Shown here piece after piece: positions 1-5,905 of a stretch of 6,505 nt of DNA (positions within the stretch are counted from its first letter, which is position 1; each line of letters opens with the position of its first letter). The DNA is from Sphingomonadaceae bacterium (GTDB taxonomy: Bacteria; Pseudomonadota; Alphaproteobacteria; Sphingomonadales; Sphingomonadaceae). The DNA lies in NCBI GenBank assembly GCA_004282995.1, contig SHLU01000137.1:1-6505 (forward strand). Direction: 5' to 3'. The notes beneath the pieces were generated by a model that searched no databases, was not told the DNA's origin, and saw nothing but the letters and a program-made list of their open reading frames with translations. The position numbers and the translations under genes are program-made.

Positions 1-234
1 CGCCTGTCGATGCGCGTCGTTGACCAGGAAACCGGCGAAGAGCTGGAAGACACACGTCCCCCGCGCGAAAACAAGCCGCGCGGTGATCGTGGTCCGCGTG
101 GCGGCGGCGGCGGTGATCGTCGCGGCGGTCGCGGTGGTCCGCGTCGCAGCGGCGGCGGTGACCGCGATGGTGGCCGTGATGGCGGTCGGGCCGAGGGCGG
201 CGAAGCCCATGTTCCCGACTTCCTGAAGGACTAA
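1..234 (+). CDS. pnp: Polynucleotide phosphorylase, C-terminal end (partial, start outside window)
   Basis: Only the last 77 codons are present. The reading frame is open from base 1 and ends with TAA at 232-234. The first residues, RLSMRVVDQETGEEL, match the final strand and exit of the S1 RNA-binding domain as found at the end of alphaproteobacterial PNPase. What follows is a tail of about 50 residues, rich in Gly, Arg and Asp with several RGG-like steps (GDRGPRGGGGG, RRGGRGGPRR), ending in the hydrophobic tip VPDFLKD. PNPase is a trimeric, phosphate-dependent 3'-5' exoribonuclease that takes part in mRNA and sRNA turnover and the RNA degradosome in the cytoplasm. RGG-type tails generally bind RNA or protein; that role here is inference. 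A strong terminator follows 21 bases downstream, so this is the end of the transcript. The catalytic core is not visible, so the call depends on the S1-end signature. Another S1-domain protein is a less likely alternative. Confidence 0.8.
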   Translation, partial: RLSMRVVDQETGEELEDTRPPRENKPRGDRGPRGGGGGDRRGGRGGPRRSGGGDRDGGRDGGRAEGGEAHVPDFLKD

Positions 235-255
235 GCTTCAGCCAAACGAAAAATG

Positions 256-290
256 GGCCGCGAGGGGAGATCCTCGCGGCCTTTTTTTTT
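256..290 (+). terminator. Rho-independent terminator of pnp
   Basis: A perfect 10-bp stem, GGCCGCGAGG (256-265) with CCTCGCGGCC (272-281), closes a 6-base loop and is followed directly by nine T residues (282-290). It starts 21 bases after the pnp stop codon. This is a textbook intrinsic terminator and separates pnp from the methyltransferase gene downstream. Confidence 0.95.
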
Positions 291-383
291 GTTCTCGCCA
301 AGTGGTAGAGTGCTGAACGGTGGTGAGTCGGCTTTGGCAAAGTGGCCAGACTGGTTGCACTCACAGGGTCGCTTGTCCCGGAT

Positions 384-390
384 GGGGAGA
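384..390 (+). promoter_or_regulatory. Ribosome binding site that fixes the methyltransferase start
   Basis: GGGGAGA lies 6 bases before the ATG at 397. The reading frame is open upstream to about 253, and another in-frame ATG lies at 382. That upstream ATG overlaps this purine block and has no comparable site before it. The Shine-Dalgarno match and the protein homology both favour 397. I saw no convincing -35/-10 pair between the terminator and this site. Confidence 0.75.
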
Positions 391-396
391 GCGAAG

Positions 397-1458
397 ATGA
401 CTGAACAGATTGATATGGGGCGGGTTGAAGAACTCGCCGGCAAGGTAATCGGCGATGTCGCCGGGGCGCTGAGCCTGTATATGGCCTATCTTGGTGACCA
501 AGCTGGCGTTTTCGAAGCCATGGACGGCGCCGGGCGGCTCAGCGTAGCAGATCTGGCGACGCGTACCGGTATGAACGAGAAGTATCTCCACCAGTGGCTC
601 GGATCGGTCAGCGCTGCGGGATACGTCTCCTTTCATCCTGATGACGACACTTTCTCGATCACCCCTGAACAGGCGCTGATCTTTACACGCGAAGGACAGC
701 CAGCCTGTATGCAGGGCTTTATCCAGGCGGTGGTGTCGCAATACGAGAGCCACGAAAAGGCGGTCGAGACGTTCAAGAGTGGCAAGGGGCGTCCGTGGAG
801 CGACCAGACCGAGTGCTGTTTTTGCGGCACCGACCGCTTTTTCCGACCCGGTTACGCGGCCAACCTGACCAGCGAATGGATCCCGGCACTCGACGGGGTT
901 GAGGAAAAACTCCGATCCGGGGCGAAAATTGCCGATATCGGATGCGGCCATGGTTCTTCCGCGATCCTGATGGCGCAAGCCTATCCCAACTCGACAGTTC
1001 ACGGCTTCGACTTCCACGAGCCTTCAATCGATGAAGCACGTCGCAAGGCCAGGGAAGCAGGGGTGGAGAACGTCCGTTTCGAAGTCGCAACCGCGCAGGA
1101 TTATGGCGGCGATGATTTCGATCTCGCCTGCATCTTCGATGCGCTGCACGATATGGGCGATCCCGTGGGCGCCGCTTCGCATATTCGCAAGACACTGAAA
1201 GACGACGGGACCTTCATGCTGGTCGAGCCGATGGCGGGCGATTCCATGGCCGAAAACATGCATCCCCTTGGGCAGATATTCTACGCCTTTTCCACCACGG
1301 TCTGCACACCTGCATCGTTGGCGCAGGAGGTCGGATTGGGATTAGGCGCACAAGCTGGGCAGAAACGTCTGACCGAGGTGCTGGAACAAGCGGGCTTCGG
1401 CAAGGTTCGAAGAGCCTCGGAAACCCCGACCAACATGGTGCTGGAGGTGACAGGCTGA
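397..1458 (+). CDS. Class I SAM-dependent methyltransferase with N-terminal winged-helix domain
   Basis: A 353-residue protein. Residues 1-95 look like the dimerising winged-helix domain seen in Rv2258c-like and O-methyltransferase-like enzymes (a MAYLGDQAGVFEAM helix, then LADLATRTG-like and YLHQWLGSVSAAGYV helices). Residues 145-170 form a linker containing FFRPGYAANLTSEWIPALDGV. The Rossmann methyltransferase domain starts near 175: motif I is DIGCGHG at 180-186, the acidic residue for the SAM ribose is D205 in HGFDFH, a later strand carries LACIFDALHDMGDP, and MLVEPMAGD follows. These elements are intact, so an active small-molecule methyltransferase is likely. The substrate cannot be read from the sequence. 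Three cysteines cluster in ECCFCG (C140, C141, C143) just before the linker. The gene lies alone after the pnp terminator, 60 bases before the next plus-strand gene, with which it could share a transcript. Start choice rests on the GGGGAG site at 384. Confidence 0.88.
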   Translation: MTEQIDMGRVEELAGKVIGDVAGALSLYMAYLGDQAGVFEAMDGAGRLSVADLATRTGMNEKYLHQWLGSVSAAGYVSFHPDDDTFSITPEQALIFTREGQPACMQGFIQAVVSQYESHEKAVETFKSGKGRPWSDQTECCFCGTDRFFRPGYAANLTSEWIPALDGVEEKLRSGAKIADIGCGHGSSAILMAQAYPNSTVHGFDFHEPSIDEARRKAREAGVENVRFEVATAQDYGGDDFDLACIFDALHDMGDPVGAASHIRKTLKDDGTFMLVEPMAGDSMAENMHPLGQIFYAFSTTVCTPASLAQEVGLGLGAQAGQKRLTEVLEQAGFGKVRRASETPTNMVLEVTG

Positions 1459-1518
1459 CTTTCGCCGGGATATCATAGCCGCTATCGGAGCGCATCGAGC
1501 CCTTCCGGAGACCTGTCT

Positions 1519-2202
1519 ATGCTTCCCCGCGAAACCATTGCTACTGCCCAGATACCGAGAGGCGACACGCTGACGCTGGTCAGCCACGGGCGCGATTTCA
1601 TCATCATGCTCGGCCGTGACGAGTTGATGGGCACGCGCATGCAGTTCAGCGAGGAACAGCTGGCCCAACTGACTCTCGAACAGATCGACAGGCCCAATCC
1701 ACGCATTCTGATTGGCGGCTATGGCATGGGGTTTACCTTTCGTGCCGCCTTGGCCGACGCACCGGCGGGCGCGCAGATCGTCGTGGCCGAGGTCGTGCCC
1801 GAAATCCTCGATTGGGCGAGGGGCCCGTTGGCGCATCTGACCGGCGATTGCCTTGACGATCCGCGCGGGGAAGTGATCCTGGCCGATGTTGCAGCGCTGA
1901 TTGACGATGCGGTGGACGAAACAACGCCGCGCTATGACGCGATCCTGCTCGATGTCGATAATGGCCCGGACGGGATTGTGCGCGACGGCAACGAACGACT
2001 CTACACGCGCACCGGGATTGCCCGGATGCGCGATGCGCTCAACCCGGGCGGCGTGCTGGCGATCTGGTCGGCCGCGCCTGACCACAAGTTTACCGGCCGT
2101 CTCAAGGATGCCGGTTTTTCGGTCGAGGTCAGGACTGTACGTGCGCGCCCCAACAATAAGGGGCCGCACCACACGATCTGGTTTGCCACGCGTCCGCGTT
2201 AA
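1519..2202 (+). CDS. Spermidine-synthase-like protein (short, Rossmann fold)
   Basis: A 227-residue protein of the family often annotated as spermidine synthase in alphaproteobacteria. Residues 15-35 form a small beta hairpin (TLTLVSHGRDFIIML), followed by ELMGTRMQFSEEQLA at 35-49, a family signature. The nucleoside-binding glycine loop is ILIGGYGMG (63-71), with acidic E91 at the end of the next strand. DVAAL at 123 and YDAILLDVDNGP at 139-150 occupy the place of the catalytic-Asp loop in true aminopropyltransferases. The protein is shorter than classical SpeE (about 280-310 residues), and the usual D-S/T-D-P loop is replaced by DVDNGP. Polyamine synthesis is therefore doubtful; an aminopropyl- or methyl-transferase with another substrate is as likely. 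The ATG is preceded by CGGAG at 1506-1510 with 8-base spacing. The gene is 60 bases after the methyltransferase and converges on the DUF481 gene with a gap of 16 bases. Confidence 0.82.
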   Translation: MLPRETIATAQIPRGDTLTLVSHGRDFIIMLGRDELMGTRMQFSEEQLAQLTLEQIDRPNPRILIGGYGMGFTFRAALADAPAGAQIVVAEVVPEILDWARGPLAHLTGDCLDDPRGEVILADVAALIDDAVDETTPRYDAILLDVDNGPDGIVRDGNERLYTRTGIARMRDALNPGGVLAIWSAAPDHKFTGRLKDAGFSVEVRTVRARPNNKGPHHTIWFATRPR

Positions 2203-2218
2203 GTGGACGCCCTGCGGG

Positions 2219-3136
2219 TCAGAAACCGTAGACGAGCGTAAACCGGCTGATTGTATCGGTGCCGACTGCGCCCGGCGGTGGCGCGGAATCATGTTCTATC
2301 GAGTATGACAGCCGCGCGTTCAGGGCGGAATTGATGGCGAGGTCCAGCCCGGTGGTAGCAGCAATGGTCGTGTTGTCCGCCTCGATGAAGGCGCTGGCAT
2401 CTTGCGTCAGTGCAATCGTTTTGGCGATCTGCCAATCGAGATCGCCCGCCACCAGCGCCGAGACGCTGCTGCTGGCCGTCCCGTCGAGCCGCTCTGTTCG
2501 GCGCCATGCAGGTCCGCCTTTAAATTCGAGCTGCATGGTCGGAGTGTCGATCACCCTGTAGCCAAGGCCAGCCGATGCCGCATAGCGAGCCGAGTAGCCC
2601 TGGAAAACATCGCGTTCAAACTGCATCAGCGCATAGGCGTAGAGGTCGTCGTTCAGAACGACGTTGGGCTCGTAAGAGGCCAGGAACTGTTCGCGCGTGG
2701 TGACACCGCCGCTGCGCTGGTAATCGGCAAGGGCGCGCAGCTTGTGTCTCCAGTCGATTCCCTTGCGGACCAGTTTGAGGCCAGCGGAAATGCCGGTGTT
2801 GGAGCTGTTGCCGGTCGATCGGAACGCGCCGATCTGTCCTTCGCCGCTCCAGTTGTCGAACAGGCCGGCTTGCCGGACCTGCTGTTCGCGTTCGCGGGCC
2901 TCGCGCGCGGCCAGCGCGGCTTGCGTGTCCTTGTAGCCGATTTCGATGGCATCGAGTTCGGCGGCATCGTCCGCGTGCACACTACGCGCCAGTTCAAGCA
3001 CCGTCGCGACCTTCTCGGGATCACCGCTCGCGATGGCGGCGTCGATCATGGCGCGGGTGGAGGGCGGCAGTTGCGCCAAGGCAGGGGCTGCGTGAAGGCT
3101 CGCCGCGAGAAGCAGCGCAGTCATTGGCAATTTCAT
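2219..3136 (-). CDS. DUF481-type outer-membrane beta-barrel protein
   Basis: A 305-residue protein. Residues 1-21 are a Sec signal peptide (MKLPMTALLLAASLHAAPALA, cut before Q22). Residues 22-90 are alpha-helical, with a charged, probably coiled-coil stretch (AALAAREAREREQQVRQAG) before the barrel. From about residue 93 on, alternating strands resemble the DUF481/YdiY family: GQIGAFRSTGNSSNTGISAGLKL, then WRHKLRALADYQRS, later YAYALMQFERDVFQGYSARYAASAGLGYRVI, and a final ISRFTLVYGF. The terminal aromatic residue in that last strand is the usual BAM-recognition signature of outer-membrane proteins. The family's job is not established; some members respond to acid or salt. A Shine-Dalgarno-like CCAGGA lies before the start (plus-strand 3143-3148). 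The gene is 37 bases downstream of the DUF1993 gene on the same strand with no terminator between, so co-transcription is likely. Confidence 0.85.
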   Translation of the reverse strand: MKLPMTALLLAASLHAAPALAQLPPSTRAMIDAAIASGDPEKVATVLELARSVHADDAAELDAIEIGYKDTQAALAAREAREREQQVRQAGLFDNWSGEGQIGAFRSTGNSSNTGISAGLKLVRKGIDWRHKLRALADYQRSGGVTTREQFLASYEPNVVLNDDLYAYALMQFERDVFQGYSARYAASAGLGYRVIDTPTMQLEFKGGPAWRRTERLDGTASSSVSALVAGDLDWQIAKTIALTQDASAFIEADNTTIAATTGLDLAINSALNARLSYSIEHDSAPPPGAVGTDTISRFTLVYGF

Positions 3137-3173
3137 GGAAAATCCTGGATTGTTCGAACCGTGCGGGCGCCGT

Positions 3174-3698
3174 TCAGCCGCGCATGCGCGGGGTGCCCAT
3201 GAAGTCGCGCTTGCCCAGCGCGACTCCCTTCATCCGCAGCAGGTCATAGAAGGTGGTGGCGTGAAAATAGAAGTTGGGCTGGTTGAAGCTGAGAAGGAAA
3301 TTCTGGGCAGTGAATTCCATCAGTCTCTTGCCGCCGAGCACGAAACCGACGGTGGCGTCGGCCAGGCTCTCAAGCTCGTCCGCATCAACCCGGTCGAGCC
3401 TTTCCTGGGCCTCGGCAAGCATCGCGCGCATAGCCGCGAAGTCCTCGGGCAAGGTGGTAAAATCGGGTGTAAATTCGCCGGTAGGGATCTGGTCGAATGT
3501 ATAGGCGGAATGGACCCAGACTGCCCGCACATGCCACGGCAGGTTCCACATCGTTTCAGCCAGCCGAGCTTCGTAGAGTTCGCTCGCTTCCATTCCGGTT
3601 TCGGCCACATGCGTCTCGGCCTTATCGATCAGGTTGACCATCCCGCCCAAAATCTGCTGGCAGCCGGGAACGAAGGCTTGGTGGAGTGTCAGTGGCAT
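3174..3698 (-). CDS. DUF1993 family protein (DinB/YfiT-like helical bundle)
   Basis: A 174-residue cytoplasmic protein, the usual length of the DUF1993 family, without a signal peptide. Family marks are an N-terminal helix LHQAFVPGCQQILGGMVNLIDKA (5-27), the block LYEARLAETMWNLPWHV (41-57), and above all the C-terminal signature QPNFYFHATTFYDLLRMKGV (140-159) followed by LGKRDFMG (161-168). The family belongs to the DinB-like four-helix-bundle group, some members of which bind a metal through histidines. Here H6, H56 and H146 are candidates, but a metal site is only inference. No reaction is known for the family. An excellent GAGGAG ribosome site (plus-strand 3704-3709) lies 5 bases before the ATG. 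The gene sits between the 99-residue membrane protein (68 bases upstream) and the DUF481 gene (37 bases downstream), all on the minus strand. Confidence 0.88.
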   Translation of the reverse strand: MPLTLHQAFVPGCQQILGGMVNLIDKAETHVAETGMEASELYEARLAETMWNLPWHVRAVWVHSAYTFDQIPTGEFTPDFTTLPEDFAAMRAMLAEAQERLDRVDADELESLADATVGFVLGGKRLMEFTAQNFLLSFNQPNFYFHATTFYDLLRMKGVALGKRDFMGTPRMRG

Positions 3699-3766
3699 TG
3701 TGGCTCCTCGCTTGTCGCTAATCGCAACAGGCTTTGCCGCTCGAAGGGAGGAGACGCAAGGGCAGC

Positions 3767-4066
3767 CTAACGCCGATGTGGACGCGAGCTTTCATCCAAT
3801 GCGTCGCTCATGCGAAGGCGCGAGGCGAAGCACCACCGCGCGAAGATTAGAAAGAAGGCCGCCGCAATGATTACAGGCCAGCCCTGTAGCGGATTTGCGG
3901 GAAACGCATAAACGATGCTTCCCAGCGCGCCGATCCCCAAAACCAGGAACAGCCATCCCGCGCTTCGCAGAAAAACGGTACCGAGAATTCGGTCTGCACG
4001 TCTGACGCGCCGTTCGAACCTGCCGGAATTGCTCGGGTGTTTCGAAGAGGGCCGTGGGGCTGGCAT
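3767..4066 (-). CDS. Small two-helix membrane protein, unknown function
   Basis: A 99-residue protein that I do not recognise. Residues 1-30 are basic (R17 to R26 holds seven Arg and one Glu in FERRVRRADR and its flanks). Two hydrophobic segments follow, about 33-55 (VFLRSAGWLFLVLGIGALGSIVY) and 61-79 (QGWPVIIAAAFFLIFARWC), separated by a short FPANPLQG turn. The C-terminus is polar (SDALDESSRPHRR). By the positive-inside rule both ends would face the cytoplasm. The ATG has no clear Shine-Dalgarno sequence, so the start is less certain; no other in-frame ATG lies before the membrane segments. It begins 42 bases past the gcrA terminator and ends 68 bases before the DUF1993 gene, and could be the first gene of that minus-strand run. 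Hydrophobic pattern and clean fit between neighbours support it as real. Confidence 0.6.
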   Translation of the reverse strand: MPAPRPSSKHPSNSGRFERRVRRADRILGTVFLRSAGWLFLVLGIGALGSIVYAFPANPLQGWPVIIAAAFFLIFARWCFASRLRMSDALDESSRPHRR

Positions 4067-4108
4067 GAGGTGAGCGTATCAAAGCTCGGACGAGATACAA
4101 CGAAAACC

Positions 4109-4148
4109 AAAGAGAAAGGGGCCGCCTCTCGCATGGAGAGACAGCCCC
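4109..4148 (-). terminator. Rho-independent terminator of gcrA
   Basis: Read on the minus strand, GGGGCTGTCTCTC pairs along its whole 13 bases with GAGAGGCGGCCCC (two G-T wobbles) around the 5-base loop CATGC, and is followed by TTTCTCTTT. Plus-strand arms are 4118-4130 and 4136-4148; the pyrimidine tract is at 4109-4117. It lies 38 bases after the gcrA stop and isolates gcrA from the three minus-strand genes further on. Confidence 0.88.
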
Positions 4149-4186
4149 GTTCTTGTAATTCGCGTATCCAGGGTAACCCGGACGCC

Positions 4187-4879
4187 CTAGCGGACCCGGG
4201 GGCCGCCGAATGGCAGCGGCGGTGGCGGACGGCGCGCACCGCGGGGTAGCTGGGCCTGGTAGGCCCGGCCGCAATGCTCGACGCAATAGGGAAAGCCCGG
4301 ATTGACCGCGACGCCGCAGAAGTGGAAGTCCGGTTCGCCGGGATGCCCCATCGGCCAGCGACAGACCTTGTCGGACAGGTCGAGAAGGCTGGTCTTGTCT
4401 GCGATTTCGGGGCTGGGCTTGGCTGGGACCAGGCGGCGCGGCGGAGCCGGGGGGATCGGAGCCTGCTGGTCCCCGGGACCCTGACGAAGAAAACCACCAG
4501 GACCGACCGAAACGATCTTGGGCAGTCCGGTTTGGCCGGCGTTGGGCAGCGGCTGCGATGGACCCGCGTCGCGCGCGCCTGCCTCGGGTGCTGGACCCGC
4601 TGCTGCAGGTTTGGCGGCTTGCTTAGGTACCGGTTTGGCCACAGGCTTGGCGGCCGTTTTCTTGGCCGTTGGCTGAACCGCGGGTTTGGGGGTAGGCTTG
4701 ACCTTCTTCTTCTCGTTCGCCTTGACTGGCGACGGGCGCGACTTGAGCCCAAGCCGGTGCGCCTTGCCGATCACGGCATTGCGGCTGACACCGCCCAGTT
4801 CCTCGGCGATCTGGCTCGCCGTGGAGCCACCTTCCCACATTTTCTTGAGGGTAGCGGTGCGTTCTTCTGTCCAACTCAT
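4187..4879 (-). CDS. gcrA: Cell-cycle regulator GcrA
   Basis: A 230-residue protein. Residues 1-46 are the GcrA helix-turn-helix DNA-binding domain (MSWTEERTATLKKMWEGGST, then IAEELGGVSRNAVIGKAHRLGL). Residues 50-165 are a disordered linker, first Lys/Pro/Ala-rich (KPTPKPAVQP, KPVAKPVPKQAAKP), then Pro/Gly-rich. Residues 166-208 hold the conserved C-terminal domain that binds sigma70: LSDKVCRWPMGHPGEPDF, then FCGV, then YCVEHCGRAY. In Caulobacter, GcrA works with sigma70 region 2 at promoters carrying CcrM-methylated GANTC and drives cell-cycle genes. That function is inferred here from both intact domains. The protein is longer than the Caulobacter one (about 173 residues), all of the extra length being linker and tail. 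The frame is open further upstream to 5005, but homology places the start at 4879, since conserved MSWTEER begins there. No strong Shine-Dalgarno is visible. It diverges from the ABC permease gene. Confidence 0.95.
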   Translation of the reverse strand: MSWTEERTATLKKMWEGGSTASQIAEELGGVSRNAVIGKAHRLGLKSRPSPVKANEKKKVKPTPKPAVQPTAKKTAAKPVAKPVPKQAAKPAAAGPAPEAGARDAGPSQPLPNAGQTGLPKIVSVGPGGFLRQGPGDQQAPIPPAPPRRLVPAKPSPEIADKTSLLDLSDKVCRWPMGHPGEPDFHFCGVAVNPGFPYCVEHCGRAYQAQLPRGARRPPPPLPFGGPRVR

Positions 4880-4889
4880 AATATGCTCG

Positions 4890-4894
4890 GAGTC
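4890..4894. promoter_or_regulatory. GANTC (CcrM-type) methylation site just upstream of gcrA
   Basis: GAGTC (GACTC on the gcrA strand) lies 10 bases before the gcrA ATG. GANTC is the target of the CcrM adenine methyltransferase in alphaproteobacteria, and GcrA itself reads the methylated form. This is the only GANTC I found in the 96-base divergent region between gcrA and the permease. Presence is seen directly; methylation and autoregulation are inference. Confidence 0.5.
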
Positions 4895-4917
4895 CCGTAA
4901 TCTCGTGTCCGGCAGCG

Positions 4918-4946
4918 ATATAGGGATCAACGCCCCGACTTGCCAG
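4918..4946 (-). promoter_or_regulatory. Possible sigma70 promoter for gcrA
   Basis: On the minus strand CTGGCA (4946-4941) is followed after 17 bases by CTATAT (4923-4918), or after 18 bases by TATATC. Both boxes are imperfect. The implied transcript would start about 30 bases before the gcrA ATG and would place the GANTC site inside the 5' leader. This is pattern matching only. Confidence 0.3.
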
Positions 4947-4975
4947 CCTTGACGTGTGCGCCTACCCGCGCGGAC

Positions 4976-5857
4976 ATGAGCGATCAAGCGTCCCTGTCCA
5001 AGCAAACCGGCTCCTCCCGGCCCAATCGTCAGTCGGCCGGCTTCCGCCCACGCGGGGAACCGATCTTCACCGGCATCAACTGGATCGGGCTGTGGAGCCT
5101 GTATCTGAAGGAAGTCCGCCGGTTCCTGAAGGTCCAGACACAGACGATCTGGGCTCCCGCGGTGACTACCTTGCTGTTCCTGGTCATTTTCTCAGTCGCG
5201 CTGGGGCGATCGGGCAGGGAAGTACTTGGCGTACCTTTCGCCAGCTTCGTCGCGCCGGGTCTGATCGTCATGGGGATGATGCAGAACGCGTTTGCAAATT
5301 CTTCGTTCTCGTTGCTTTCGGGCAAGATCCAGGGAACCATCATCGATCTTCTCATGCCGCCCCTTTCGGAAGGCGAATTGATGACGGGCATCATCGGCGC
5401 GGCGGTAACGCGCGCTGTGCTCGTAGGCTTGGCGGTATCCTTGGCGATGCTGCTGTGGCCGGGCGTGCAACTGACTCCGGTCGCCCCCTGGGCGATTGCC
5501 TGGTTCGGCCTGATGGGTGCCATCATGCTCTCGCTGATGGGGCTGCTTACATCGATTTGGTCAGAGAAATTCGATCACAACGCGGCCATCACCAATTTCG
5601 TGATCGCACCGCTCAGCCTGTTGTCGGGGACTTTCTACGTCATCAGCAATCTGGCCGATTTCTTCCAGGCAATCAGCCGCGCCAACCCGTTCTTCTACGT
5701 CATTTCGGGGTTTCGATATGGCTTCCTAGGCCAGAGCGATATTGGCGCTGGAAGCGAGCCTGTATTCCAGGCAGCGATCGGACTGGGTATCTTCAACCTG
5801 ATCTTCGCCGTGCTTGTCTATCGGGTCCTGAAGTCAGGCTGGAAGATCAAGGATTGA
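4976..5857 (+). CDS. ABC-2 type transporter permease
   Basis: A 293-residue inner-membrane permease of the ABC-2 (YadH/NodJ-like) type. Residues 1-35 are a polar cytoplasmic tail, followed by an amphipathic connecting helix (WSLYLKEVRRFLKVQTQTIW, 40-59). Six hydrophobic segments are visible, near 58-78, 92-112, 138-162, 172-194, 205-225 and 264-286. Family marks are VAPGLIVMGMMQNAFANSSFSL (92-113), the GTIIDLLMPPLS loop (120-131) and the SGTFYVIS...ANPFFYVISGFRYGFLG region (217-252). Such permeases pair with a separate ATPase to export lipids, polysaccharides or drugs; the cargo cannot be told here. No ATPase gene follows, as the next gene is on the opposite strand, so its partner must be elsewhere. 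The ATG at 4976 lacks a clear Shine-Dalgarno. The frame is open to a TTG at 4940, which has no better site and adds only 12 residues. Confidence 0.9.
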   Translation: MSDQASLSKQTGSSRPNRQSAGFRPRGEPIFTGINWIGLWSLYLKEVRRFLKVQTQTIWAPAVTTLLFLVIFSVALGRSGREVLGVPFASFVAPGLIVMGMMQNAFANSSFSLLSGKIQGTIIDLLMPPLSEGELMTGIIGAAVTRAVLVGLAVSLAMLLWPGVQLTPVAPWAIAWFGLMGAIMLSLMGLLTSIWSEKFDHNAAITNFVIAPLSLLSGTFYVISNLADFFQAISRANPFFYVISGFRYGFLGQSDIGAGSEPVFQAAIGLGIFNLIFAVLVYRVLKSGWKIKD

Positions 5858-5862
5858 CCGGA

Positions 5863-5905
5863 GCGCGCGGGCGTAGGCTCACCAAGCATTAGTGGGTCAG
5901 CGCGC
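5863..5905. terminator. Possible bidirectional hairpin between the permease and hspQ
   Basis: Between the two convergent stop codons, GGCTCAC (5876-5882) can pair with GTGGGTC (5892-5898), with two wobbles. An outer GCGCGC (5863-5868) can pair with GCGCGC (5900-5905) across an uneven internal loop. There is no T tract on either strand, and the right arm lies inside the hspQ coding end. It could end transcription from both sides with Rho help, but the support is weak. Confidence 0.28.

Noticed and set aside
60..205. GGCGGC/GGTCGC repeats at the pnp end as a possible repeat array
   Set aside because: They are imperfect, in frame and fully explained by the Gly/Arg-rich coding tail; not a CRISPR or tandem repeat locus.
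334..362. TTGGCA at 334-339 as a -35 box for the methyltransferase
   Set aside because: No acceptable -10 hexamer lies 16-18 bases downstream.
2190..2210. Hairpin GCGTCC / GGACGC at the convergent ends of the spermidine-synthase-like and DUF481 genes
   Set aside because: Only a 6-bp stem with a 9-base loop, overlapping coding sequence and with no T tract on either strand. It is too weak to call a terminator.
1342..2292. Long minus-strand open frame (316 codons) opposite the spermidine-synthase-like gene
   Set aside because: Its product is Arg/His/Ala-rich without a recognisable domain, and the plus strand carries a clear family protein with a good ribosome site. It is a GC-rich shadow frame.
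2402..3202. Plus-strand open frame of 266 codons opposite the DUF481 gene
   Set aside because: There are no family marks and no ribosome site. The minus strand has a signal peptide, barrel strands and a terminal aromatic residue.
3135..3770. Plus-strand open frame of 211 codons opposite the DUF1993 gene
   Set aside because: DUF1993 on the minus strand has clear family motifs and an excellent GAGGAG site; the plus frame has neither.
3871..4752. Minus-strand open frame of 293 codons overlapping gcrA in another frame
   Set aside because: It runs through the gcrA terminator, and its product is Ser/Arg/Pro-rich low complexity. gcrA is certain in the alternative frame.
4954..5892. Plus-strand open frame of 312 codons overlapping the permease in another frame
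   Set aside because: The translation is Arg/Gly/His-rich, with no hydrophobic segments or domain. The overlapping frame encodes a typical ABC-2 permease with six membrane segments.
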